Assembly (NCBI RefSeq): GCF_000337215.1
Contig: NZ_AOHZ01000044.1
Location: 2,746 to 66,745, forward strand
Direction: 5' to 3'
Origin: Natronolimnohabitans innermongolicus JCM 12255
GTDB lineage: Archaea > Halobacteriota > Halobacteria > Halobacteriales > Natrialbaceae
Length of the DNA: 64,000 nucleotides
Part shown: piece by piece, positions 18,288 through 26,099 of the stretch
Layout: every line of letters starts with the position of its first letter
Position numbering within the stretch: position 1 is the stretch's first letter
Program-made: the position numbers and the translations under genes
The notes under the pieces: model-generated
The model's database searches: none
Told to the model about the DNA's origin: nothing
The model's input: the letters and a program-made list of their open reading frames with translations, nothing else

Positions 18288-18623
18288 TCATTCGGTGTGC
18301 CGGGTCGCCATCGCGTCCGGCGGTACCGAGCCCCGAACGGCCCGAACGCTGCGAATCCGTCCGCTCGACTCGCGGGCCGACCGCGGCCGACTCGAGCGGG
18401 CTCGAGAGCGAAGACATACCCACTGCTGGCTTCGGGATCGTATATAAAGTACAGCTCGCCGATTCTGTCGGCCGCCCGCAGCGCCAGCGCCTGACCCGTG
18501 TGCGTCGACGCCGTCCGCCGACGCGACGGGTAGGCCAGTCAGCGACGCCAACCCGACGCCGCCGAGTCCACCGAGGATCGCGCGCCAGGATTGTCCGTCG
18601 CCGTTCGAGTCGTTCGTGTGCAT
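18288..18623 (-). pseudogene. Frameshifted small secreted-protein gene
   Basis: The start at 18623 has a good TATA element (TATTTAAT, about 18647-18655) some 27 nt upstream and begins MHTNDSNGDGQSW followed by a signal-like hydrophobic stretch (RAILGGLGGVGLASLTGLPV). After ADGVD the frame becomes Arg/Ser-rich. Shifting by one base gives plausible protein (ALRAADRIGELYFIYDPEAS, then SGYVFALEP). The simplest reading is a recent +1 frameshift (or an assembly error) in a small exported protein. Family not recognised. Confidence 0.55.
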
Positions 18624-18912
18624 TTCGAATCATCACTAGATCAACACAATATTAAATATTGCTACGGATTAGAATTGATTGAAAGTATCATTCTTTGGAA
18701 TAGTGTATGGATAGTTACGACCCGAACGAGAGATCAGGCCGACAGCTGTCGTAAACGGCAGTTCCGCGCGATGGTCGACTACACGCTCGTTCGTCCGAAA
18801 GGGTCGGTGGCTCGAGAGTCGCGGTCTCGAGGCCGTTCGTGCGTGAAATTGTCGTGCGAGAGTCGATCGCTTTCGAAAGTGCTTTAATGTCCACGCGGCT
18901 ACGTAGAGATGA

Positions 18913-18985
18913 GTCCTGATAGGGTAGTGGACTATCCTCTTGGCTTGCGGAGCCAGGGACCGGAGTTCAAATCTCCGTCAGGACG
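18913..18985 (+). tRNA. tRNA-Arg (GCG)
   Basis: A 73-nt cloverleaf: acceptor GTCCTGA/TCAGGAC with discriminator G, anticodon stem TTGGC/GCCAG with loop TTGCGGA (anticodon GCG), T-arm CGGAG-TTCAAAT-CTCCG. No intron and no encoded CCA. Confidence 0.95.
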
Positions 18986-19229
18986 CTCACTTATCGCGAG
19001 TGCTTCACGTTGTTCAGCACTCGCTCTCGCGTTCGCGACCTGACGTGCCTCACGCTCACTTCGTTCGCGTGAGACTCCGTCAGGACGTTTTCACCGACGC
19101 AATAACGCCGAGCGCAGCGAGGCGTCTGCGTCGGTGCAAAACTCCGATACGGAGATTTGAGCAGGGAAGTCGCAGCGCGACTGAAGGGAGCGACCGTCTT
19201 CCCGCGTTCAAATCCCCGCCAGGACGCTC
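18986..19229 (+). repeat. Degraded direct copies of the tRNA-Arg 3' end with hairpins
   Basis: The 24 bp at 19206-19229 match the tRNA-Arg 3' end plus flank (starting at 18965) at about 22 positions, same orientation, 244 bp downstream. A shorter copy ACTCCGTCAGGACG lies at 19074-19087. The intervening DNA has no gene and forms several inverted repeats, the largest being CACCGACGC with GCGTCGGTG around 19092-19135. This looks like nested attachment-site remnants. The rest of the gap to 19340 holds only the promoter of the next gene. Confidence 0.65.
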
Positions 19230-19340
19230 TGCAGGGCGGGTTTTGGTCGATCGTCGAAAAGCCTCCTCGAGTCCCCGATTCACTGCCAACAGGCACGAAC
19301 GGGCGACACCTATTTTATCTCGAAGCGAAACGCTTCGAAT

Positions 19341-19694
19341 ATGCTCGACAGTCTGGTCGTCTTTCTGGTCAGTCTCCTGATCGGCGGACTGGGACTTCAC
19401 GTCGGCGCCGTCGTTATCGTAGACGTTAGCAATTACACGTACGCGTTCTTCACCGCGCTGTTCGGCGCGATCATCTGGAGCGTCTTCGGCTTCCTCTTCG
19501 GCTGGATTCCGTTCCTCGGCCCGATAATCGTCCTGCTCGCGTACCTGGCCGTCGTCAAGCGACGATATCCGGGCGGCTGGATCGACGCTGCCGGGATTAC
19601 GCTGGTCGCCTGGATCGCCGTGCTCGTCGTGCTGTACGCCCTCGCGACCGCTGATATCACGACGTTCGATGCCATCGGCGTGCCGGGGACGTGA
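19341..19694 (+). CDS. Small integral membrane protein, unknown function
   Basis: Protein of 117 residues with about four hydrophobic segments (VVFLVSLLIGGLGLHVGAVV, AFFTALFGAIIWSVFGFLFG, PFLGPIIVLLAYLAVV, GITLVAWIAVLVVLYALA) and a short Lys/Arg loop (KRRYPGGW) on one side. A TATA-like TATTTTAT lies about 27 nt before the ATG, so the gene is probably leaderless. No family recognised beyond haloarchaeal membrane proteins of this size. Confidence 0.7.
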   Translation: MLDSLVVFLVSLLIGGLGLHVGAVVIVDVSNYTYAFFTALFGAIIWSVFGFLFGWIPFLGPIIVLLAYLAVVKRRYPGGWIDAAGITLVAWIAVLVVLYALATADITTFDAIGVPGT

Positions 19695-19890
19695 CGACGA
19701 ATCGCTGACCCGACTGAATCGTTCGAACTGCGTTTCGGCCGCGAGCGGTCGCGCGGTCGCGACTCGAGTCGCCGTGCTCGTCTCGCATCGCCTCGAGTGC
19801 CGACTTCCGTCACCGATGAGCGGCCGTCGTGTGCCGACAGGGGCGTTACCGTCGCTCGGTTCCGAACCCGACCGCGGAGTGTCGAGGACG

Positions 19891-20868
19891 ATGACCGGAA
19901 CCCACCCCACCGACGACGGCGCACAGGAGGAGAGACGAACAAGCGGGGACGGCGGCGGAACCGAAACCGAAACCGGAGCCAAACGCGGCGAACGATCGCC
20001 CGGCGTGAGCCGTCGACGAGTCCTGCAGACGACCGCGGCGACGGCGGTCGGCGGCGCGGGGCTGGCCGGCGCGACCGGAACCGCCTCCGCCAGCGGCTTC
20101 ACGGGCTGTGACGACTGGCTCGAGGCGCCCGCTGAGTTCCCCGAAATCGATCTGACGAGCAGCAACCCGTCGGCGATGAATTTCGACGACCTCGAGGACG
20201 CGGACGAACTCGTCGTTCACGTCCACGGCTGGCTGGGCCTCGAGACCAGCACGGAGCAGGCGTACACGCTCGAGACGTCACTCGAGGAAAGTGACTACGA
20301 CGCGTCGGTCGTCGCGGCGTCGTGGTCGGCGGACACGCTCAACTACTGGGGCGCCGAGAGCGAGACGGAGACCGCGGGTCGGCGCCTCGCCTCGTGGCTA
20401 CGAGCCGATCGAATCGACCTCGAGGAGACGACGGTCCGCCTCGTCGGGCACTCGCTCGGCGGTCGCTGCTGTCTCGAGGCGCTCGCGTCGCTCGGGGACG
20501 AGGCGACCGTCGACAGCGTCGCCCTCGTCGGCACCGCGGCCGACGACGACTCGGTCTGTACCGACGGGGAGTTCGCATACGGCGTCTCCACCGGCGCCGA
20601 CGCAGTCTACAACTACCACTCCGAGAACGACGACAGCGTCTGCTACGGCTACGATGTCCAGTCGCTCTCGAGCGGTCTCGGCTGTGCCGGATCGGACTGC
20701 GAGGGCGGCTGGACCACCGACGACAGCGGCTCGGTCCCGGACAACTACACCGACGTCGACGTGACCGACGACGTCGATGACCACTGCGACTATCTGAAAC
20801 CCGAGGTCGGCTGCGTGCCGCGACTCGTCGCGGATTTCGAGTCGGAGTCCGAGTCGGATGCGGAGTAG
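19891..20868 (+). CDS. Tat-exported alpha/beta hydrolase (lipase-like)
   Basis: Protein of 325 residues. The acidic N-terminus leads to a Tat signal (SRRRVLQTTAATAVGGAGLAG) and an AxA-type cleavage region (TASASG). The mature part has an alpha/beta-hydrolase core: an HVHGWLG oxyanion-type motif, then the nucleophile elbow GHSLGG with the catalytic Ser. The C-terminal part contains several Cys (SVC, GCAGSDCEGG, HCDY, VGCVPRL), probably disulfides in a secreted enzyme. Substrate unknown. The ATG at 19891 is preferred over 19816 because it starts just before the Tat region. Confidence 0.82.
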   Translation: MTGTHPTDDGAQEERRTSGDGGGTETETGAKRGERSPGVSRRRVLQTTAATAVGGAGLAGATGTASASGFTGCDDWLEAPAEFPEIDLTSSNPSAMNFDDLEDADELVVHVHGWLGLETSTEQAYTLETSLEESDYDASVVAASWSADTLNYWGAESETETAGRRLASWLRADRIDLEETTVRLVGHSLGGRCCLEALASLGDEATVDSVALVGTAADDDSVCTDGEFAYGVSTGADAVYNYHSENDDSVCYGYDVQSLSSGLGCAGSDCEGGWTTDDSGSVPDNYTDVDVTDDVDDHCDYLKPEVGCVPRLVADFESESESDAE

Positions 20869-20953
20869 CGATTCGAACGCGGAGTGACGGCTCGGACGCG
20901 AGCCGACGACTCGAGGCGGCCGGTCGACGGCGTCGCCACTCGAGGTCGTAAAA

Positions 20954-21446
20954 CGGGTGAGAGGAGTAAGCCCCCTTCTGTTCGTCCCGGCATTCGGCTG
21001 AGCGTCCGCGCCGTCCGCGACCGCAAAGCGGTCGCGGGGCGTTCGGGCTACCACGGCGCGGACTTGCACCGGTGAGGGTTCGCCGTTCCATCGATCCTCG
21101 GCCGTCAGGGTGCGGTCGATCGCGTCGAACGCGATCCACGGGTTCGAACCGTGTGACGAAGCGACCACACTCCCTCAGCGGGTCAACTCCCCTTCCTCTC
21201 GGTCGGGTTCGCACGCATCATCGGTCGGGCCGAGACGTGTCGTTTCTGTTCCAGAGCCAGCGGTCTCCCGCTCCGGACTTGCGTCCGGTCACCTGCCCGA
21301 ACAGGTGGGGGGACTTTCCTCGCGGGCGTGATCCATCCCAACGGGATGAATCACGTTGTGGTTGCGCGTCCCGGAGGGACGCACACCCCTGGTGAGTCCG
21401 CCGTCGCCGGCGGACGCATCGCGGCAGCCAGGCTCTCTCTCCCGGT
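20954..21446 (-). ncRNA. rnpB: RNase P RNA, archaeal type A
   Basis: Conserved core elements on the minus strand: GAGGAAAGTCCCCCCAC (CR-I), a GGTGCAAGTCCG element, CCGGACGCAAGTCCGG hairpin and AGAAGGGGGCTTACT near the 3' end (CR-V). The ends pair as P1 (CGGGAGAGAG with CTCTCACCCG), which sets the boundaries to within a few bases. A TATA-like ACTTATTC lies about 25 nt before the 5' end. The catalytic RNA removes tRNA 5' leaders. At about 490 nt it is somewhat long for a haloarchaeon, suggesting an extended P12 or similar arm. Confidence 0.93.
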
Positions 21447-21550
21447 CGTCCTAGGCGCGGCGACCGAATAAGTCCCCCGGTCGAGGGGCATAAAAAAGCC
21501 GCCGAGTGGAATGGAAGCGTTTTAGGATAACTATACCCATGTGTTCCTGT

Positions 21551-22153
21551 ATGTCTCAGGGACAGGGCGCCGACCTCTCCTACGAAGACGGTGCGCGTGC
21601 GGTCGAACTCGCGCGCGAAGCCGTCGAGTCGTTCGTACAACACGGGCAACGAGAACAGCCGGGCAGCATGCGCGAGGCCTTCTACCAGCGCACCGGTGCG
21701 TTCGTCCGCCTCGAGTCGACCCGCGGACGGGGCAGCCTGCGCGGCTGTGCCGGCGGCTACCGTTCCGGCGAGCAGCTGGGCCACGTCATCGTCGACGCGG
21801 CGATCGAGGCCGCAAGCGAGGACTCCTGTGGCTCGGAGGTAACGCCCTCGGAGCTACCGAACCTCACGGTCTCGATCTGTGCGGTCAACAACGTCGTCCT
21901 CACCGACGACCCGCTGGCCGACCTCGAGCTCGGCACCCATGGCGTCGCCATCGACGGCGGCGGCGAGGGCGGTTGGCTCTACCCGACGGTGCCCGTCGAG
22001 AACGGCTGGAGCGCCCGCGAGTATCTCGACCGAACCTGCCGGAAGGCGGGGCTCCCACCGAACGCCTGGCAGAACGACGACGTCGTCGTCACGCTGTTCG
22101 AAGGCCAGGTGTTCCGCGAGCGCGACGCCGACGGCAGCATCGAAGAACTCTGA
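21551..22153 (+). CDS. AMMECR1-domain protein
   Basis: Conserved archaeal/eukaryotic AMMECR1 family protein, 200 residues. Recognised by GRGSLRGCAGGYRSGEQLG (the LRGC-G signature), followed by LPNLTVSICAVNNVVL and GWLYPTVPVENGWSAREYLDRTCRKAGLP. The biochemical role is unknown in archaea; family members often lie near MEMO-like genes, which are absent here. The ATG at 21551 has a TATA-like TTTTAGGA about 28 nt before it; an in-frame ATG at 21539 is the alternative. Confidence 0.9.
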   Translation: MSQGQGADLSYEDGARAVELAREAVESFVQHGQREQPGSMREAFYQRTGAFVRLESTRGRGSLRGCAGGYRSGEQLGHVIVDAAIEAASEDSCGSEVTPSELPNLTVSICAVNNVVLTDDPLADLELGTHGVAIDGGGEGGWLYPTVPVENGWSAREYLDRTCRKAGLPPNAWQNDDVVVTLFEGQVFRERDADGSIEEL

Positions 22154-22326
22154 ACGCGCCTTGCCGATTGCGGTTGCGTCGCTTTCTTACAGGTCGCCGT
22201 CCCACTCGAGCCAGCGACGCCTCCTACTGACGTCACTCGCGTGTGTCGCTCGAGTAGCGGCGGACTCGAGTGGGCATACAAAACTCACTCGTCACGCTTA
22301 TGCGGACCGACTGAGGGAGTGCGAAC

Positions 22327-23124
22327 GTGACTCGGGAGTCCGAACCGACGCCGTCGCGGGAGTCGTCGGGCGGCGTCAGTCGACTGCTGTTCGCGACGGT
22401 GGCGCGCCCGTTCCGCCGCCAGACCGCGTTGAACTGCTGTTATCTGGCCCTCTCCGTGCCGCTCGGGATCGGTTACCTCGCCTTCCTCATCGGCGGGCTC
22501 TCGCTCGGGCTGACGCTTTCGGTACTCCTGATCGGCGTTCCCATCCTGCTGTTCGTACTGGGGACCAGCCACGTCTTCGCGGCGTTCGAGCGTACTCTCG
22601 CCCGCCGACTGCTCTCGGTCGAGATCGCTCCGCCGAGATACCCGTTTCTCGAGTCCGACGACCACCTCGAGCGACTCCGGGGGCTCGCGTTCGGGCTCGG
22701 AACGTACATGGCGATCTGCTTTCTCGCGACGAAATTCGTCGTCGGACTCGTTTCGCTGGCGTTGCTAGCGGTACTACTCGCACCCGCCGTCGCGCTGGTG
22801 CTGGCGCCGCTGTACTATACTCGAGCCGAGAGCCTCGCGGACGCCTTCGGCGACGGGTCGATCCCGCTCGCGTCCGCGGTCGACCTCCCGTGGCACGCGA
22901 TGCTCGTCGGCGTCGAGGTCGTCGCCGCGGCGGTCGGCTCGGTCGCGACGTCGCTCCCTCGAGCAGTCGCCGTCTCGGTCGTCGGAGTCTTCGCCCTGCT
23001 CGTCTCGCTTCGGGTTCTCAACGTCTTCGCGAGACTGGTCGGACAGTTCAGCCGGGTGTTTCTGGGCTCGTTCGCCGTCTCGTCGGGTGACGGGACCGAG
23101 ACGAAGACGGAACGAGTGCGCTGA
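22327..23124 (+). CDS. Membrane protein with a sensor-type domain (Sensor/PF13796-like)
   Basis: Protein of 265 residues starting at a GTG. After a hydrophilic N-terminus come paired hydrophobic segments (YLALSVPLGIGYLAFLIGGL, LTLSVLLIGVPILLFVLGTS), a soluble stretch with RTLARRLLSVEIAPP, and further pairs (ATKFVVGLVSLALLAVLLAP, then two more). This organisation matches the putative-sensor membrane domain found alone or fused to kinases in haloarchaea. No kinase domain is attached. Downstream gene is convergent. Confidence 0.7.
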   Translation: MTRESEPTPSRESSGGVSRLLFATVARPFRRQTALNCCYLALSVPLGIGYLAFLIGGLSLGLTLSVLLIGVPILLFVLGTSHVFAAFERTLARRLLSVEIAPPRYPFLESDDHLERLRGLAFGLGTYMAICFLATKFVVGLVSLALLAVLLAPAVALVLAPLYYTRAESLADAFGDGSIPLASAVDLPWHAMLVGVEVVAAAVGSVATSLPRAVAVSVVGVFALLVSLRVLNVFARLVGQFSRVFLGSFAVSSGDGTETKTERVR

Positions 23125-23152
23125 TCGGAACTGAAACACAGACGGAATCCGT

Positions 23153-23395
23153 TCAGGCCTCGAGTCGCGCCGAAAGCAGTTCGTCGAACGCGCCGACGAG
23201 AGCGTCGACGACCAGCCAGAGCACGGCGACGTTGCCGAGGACGAACAGCGCGACGCCGACGAGCACGGACGACCCCATCGCGGCCATCGCGAGCCAGTTG
23301 AGCGCGACCGCGAAGCCGCTGATCGCGATCAGTTTGAGCGTCAGCATCGTCGTGACGGCGTCGCGGGCGGACGGAGACTCGGTCGAGGCGACCAT
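23153..23395 (-). CDS. Small two-helix membrane protein
   Basis: Protein of 80 residues from the ATG at 23395 (a GTG at 23410 is possible) with two hydrophobic helices (MLTLKLIAISGFAVALNWLA and SSVLVGVALFVLGNVAVLWL). No recognised family. It lies 25 bp after the nicotinate phosphoribosyltransferase gene on the same strand and may be co-transcribed. Confidence 0.6.
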   Translation of the reverse strand: MVASTESPSARDAVTTMLTLKLIAISGFAVALNWLAMAAMGSSVLVGVALFVLGNVAVLWLVVDALVGAFDELLSARLEA

Positions 23396-23420
23396 ACCCG
23401 ACCGTCTCACTCGGTCCGTA

Positions 23421-24581
23421 TCAATTCCCGTGCTGGTCGAATCCGACGGCTTCCGCGTCGGCCAGACACCGCTCGCTCGCCGACTCGAGGTCGAACTCGC
23501 GGACGACTTCGCCGTCGCGAATCAGCGGCTCGAGAAGCGACTCGGCCTCGTCGGGGCCGTCGCGGTCGGCCAGCGCGATCTGGTGGCCGCCGTCGGGCGT
23601 TCGGTAGACGTCTTTGACCCCCGAGAGCTTGCCGCGTTTGGAGATCGGTTCGCCGTCGACGGCGACGATGTCGAGGCTGAAGTCGACGGAGTCGGCGCCC
23701 GTAATGTGGCTGCCGACGCCGAAACCGTCGGCGACGTCCCGAAGCGACCGAATTTCGTCGGGATCGAGGCCGCCGCTACAGAAGATGTCGACGTCCTCGT
23801 GACCGCGAGCGTCGAGGTCCCAGCGGACTTCGCGGATGATGTGTCGGAAGTCGCCGCGTCGAGAGCCGGTCGTGTCGATGCGGACGCCGTCTAAGTCGTC
23901 GCCGAGCGTCTCGGCGGCCAGCAGGCTCTCGCTTTTCTCGTCCCAGAAGGTGTCCGTCAGCGCGATTCGGGGGACCGATTCGGGGACGGCCTCGTCGAAC
24001 GCCGTCCAGGCGTCGGCCTGGTTCCCCTCGCCGAAACAGAACATGAGCGCGTGGGGCATCGTCCCGCCCGCCTCGCGGCCCAGAACCTCGCCGGCTGCGA
24101 CGTGTGAGAAGCCGTCGAGCCCCGCCAGCAATGCGGCCCGTTCGACCGACGCCGTGATCGATGGGTGGACGTGGCGAGCGCCGAACGAAAGCACCTGCGA
24201 GTCGGGCGCCGCCAGTCGCGCCTCGAGCGCGGCGGTCGCGAAGCCGCTCGGCTGCGAGAGAAAGCCCAGCAGCGACGTCTCGAGTTCGGCGAACTCGAGG
24301 TAGGGGCCCTCGATGCGCATCACCGGACCGCCGTCGAACAACTGGCCGTCGGGCAGGGCATCGATATCGACGGCTCGACCCTCGAAGAGCGTCGCGACGT
24401 CGGCAATCCCGGTGAACACCTCGAAGGAGCCGGTCGGGAACTGGTCGGCGGTTACTTCGGCGACGACGTGCGGATTCTTCCCTGCGTGCTCGAGGGTCGC
24501 GCGCGTGCGCTCGAAGTAGGCGTCCGTGGCGCGGCCCTCGAGGACGGCCGCCGCCGGGACGGTTCCGAACGGGTTAGACAT
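23421..24581 (-). CDS. Nicotinate phosphoribosyltransferase
   Basis: NAD salvage enzyme that joins nicotinate and PRPP, 386 residues. Type II phosphoribosyltransferase features: ATDAYFERT near the start, PVMRIEGPYLEFAELET, FGARHVHPSI (the family FGxRR-like active-site loop), DTxGSRRGDFR, and IFCSGGLDPDEI and GVGSHITGA for the phosphate-binding region. The start at 24581 gives MSNPFGTVP. Across the two surface-protein genes lies a nicotinamidase-like hydrolase, so the window holds both steps of nicotinamide to nicotinate mononucleotide. Confidence 0.9.
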   Translation of the reverse strand: MSNPFGTVPAAAVLEGRATDAYFERTRATLEHAGKNPHVVAEVTADQFPTGSFEVFTGIADVATLFEGRAVDIDALPDGQLFDGGPVMRIEGPYLEFAELETSLLGFLSQPSGFATAALEARLAAPDSQVLSFGARHVHPSITASVERAALLAGLDGFSHVAAGEVLGREAGGTMPHALMFCFGEGNQADAWTAFDEAVPESVPRIALTDTFWDEKSESLLAAETLGDDLDGVRIDTTGSRRGDFRHIIREVRWDLDARGHEDVDIFCSGGLDPDEIRSLRDVADGFGVGSHITGADSVDFSLDIVAVDGEPISKRGKLSGVKDVYRTPDGGHQIALADRDGPDEAESLLEPLIRDGEVVREFDLESASERCLADAEAVGFDQHGN

Positions 24582-24611
24582 ACCCTCGGTTTCCGGGGGA
24601 GCGTACAAAAG

Positions 24612-26075
24612 CTACCCGTCTGCCGGCGCTGACGCTGCCGACGCCACCGGACTCGACTGGCCGACGGAGGCGGTCGGCGCCGATTCGGGCGTACGTATCT
24701 CCTCGAGGTCGTCGACCGCCGGTGCGCCGACGATTTCGACGGTGTCGCCGTCGACGACGACGCGGTAGGCGCCGGCGAAGGGATCGCCGTCGGGGATGCG
24801 GTAGACGCCCTCGGACCCGTTCTGCGGCTGCGGCTGTGCCTGCATCTGCGTCTCGACGACCGATTCGCCGCCGTGACTCTCGAGAAGGTCGCGGTACGCG
24901 TCGGCGAACGTCGCCGCGTCGGCCTCGCTCTCCCAGGCGAGACGCCAGACGTGGCCGGTTTCGGTCTCGTCGCCGTCGCCGGCGGCGCGCTCGTAGACCA
25001 CCATCGTATCGCCGGCCCACCCCTCGGTCGCGGGATGGGAGTAGTTGTACGGCGAGAGGTCGGTCGCGCCCTCGGTGAGCGGTCGCTCGACGACGCCGTC
25101 GGACCACAGCGAGGCGAAGATCGTCGCCTCGCCGATGGTCTCCGTGCGGACGTCGCCGTCGCGGGTGATCGGCTCCCACTCGTCGCTCGAGCGATCCGTA
25201 ACGCCGACGTCGATCGGTCGGTCGTCCGGATAGCGCTCTGGATGGATCAGCTGGCTGGTGCTCGCCGGATACTCGTCGTAGGCCGCGTCGACCGCGTCCC
25301 AGCCGTCGGCTCGCTCGTACAGGTCGGCGACGAACGCCGGTCCCTCGGAGTAGGGCGCGTAGGTCGAGAGCAACAGCCCGAGGTTAGGGTCGTCGGCCGC
25401 GCTGATGGTCGTGGCGGGGTCGTGGTCGACGACGCACTGCCACTCCCGATCGCAGCGCTCGTCGTAGCGGTGGGGAACGTAGTTCGCCTCGCCCTCGAGC
25501 AGGCCGAGTTCGGCCCGCCGCTCGTCGATCGTTTCGCCGCGTCGCTCGAGGCCGAAGTGCTGGTCCTGGAGGGCGTGGACGAGTTCGTGGACCAGCACCT
25601 CGCGATTGAGGCGAATCTCGTCCGCGTCCTCGACGATAACGACGATCTGATCGTTGACGTAGTACCCCTGAACGTTGGCTCCCTGAAGATCCGCCATCGC
25701 GCGGTTGACGTCCGTCTCGCCGTCGACGACGAACGCCCCCCGCCACAGTTCGTCGACGAACGGCGACGCCGGCGTCGGCTCCCCGCGCTCGCTGCGGTAC
25801 TCCGCGCGCGTGATCACCTCGAGTTCGACGTCGTGGTGGAACTTTAGCCCGCGAATCGCCTCGATGCGGGCCATCGAGCGGTACTTGACATCCTCGAGTT
25901 GGGATTCGGTGAGCGTCTCGCTGTCGTCGAACGCGAACGCGTCGTCGTGGGCGTAGCCGGCGACGTACCCCGGCTCGCGGTCGGTGTCGAACTGATCCGG
26001 CGAGTGCGGAAGGGTACAGCCCGAGAGGACGACGAGCCCGAAGAGGGCGAGCAACGCGAGCCGGCGACGGTCCAT
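24612..26075 (-). CDS. Hvo_1808-family surface lipoprotein with HExxH motif
   Basis: Secreted protein of 487 residues with a lipoprotein signal (LALLALFGLVVLSGC, lipid Cys about residue 20). The conserved family segment VLVHELVHALQDQHFGLER contains an HExxH zinc-metalloprotease motif, followed by GLLEGEANYVPHRY with a downstream Glu that could be the third ligand. The C-terminal half has two repeat-like sheets ending in a VEIVGAPAVDDL segment. Paralogous to the next upstream gene, separated by 24 bp. Protease activity is not demonstrated for this family as far as I know. Confidence 0.85.
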   Translation of the reverse strand: MDRRRLALLALFGLVVLSGCTLPHSPDQFDTDREPGYVAGYAHDDAFAFDDSETLTESQLEDVKYRSMARIEAIRGLKFHHDVELEVITRAEYRSERGEPTPASPFVDELWRGAFVVDGETDVNRAMADLQGANVQGYYVNDQIVVIVEDADEIRLNREVLVHELVHALQDQHFGLERRGETIDERRAELGLLEGEANYVPHRYDERCDREWQCVVDHDPATTISAADDPNLGLLLSTYAPYSEGPAFVADLYERADGWDAVDAAYDEYPASTSQLIHPERYPDDRPIDVGVTDRSSDEWEPITRDGDVRTETIGEATIFASLWSDGVVERPLTEGATDLSPYNYSHPATEGWAGDTMVVYERAAGDGDETETGHVWRLAWESEADAATFADAYRDLLESHGGESVVETQMQAQPQPQNGSEGVYRIPDGDPFAGAYRVVVDGDTVEIVGAPAVDDLEEIRTPESAPTASVGQSSPVASAASAPADG

Positions 26076-26099
26076 ACGGAAGGAGTTGCTGCGGTGTGG

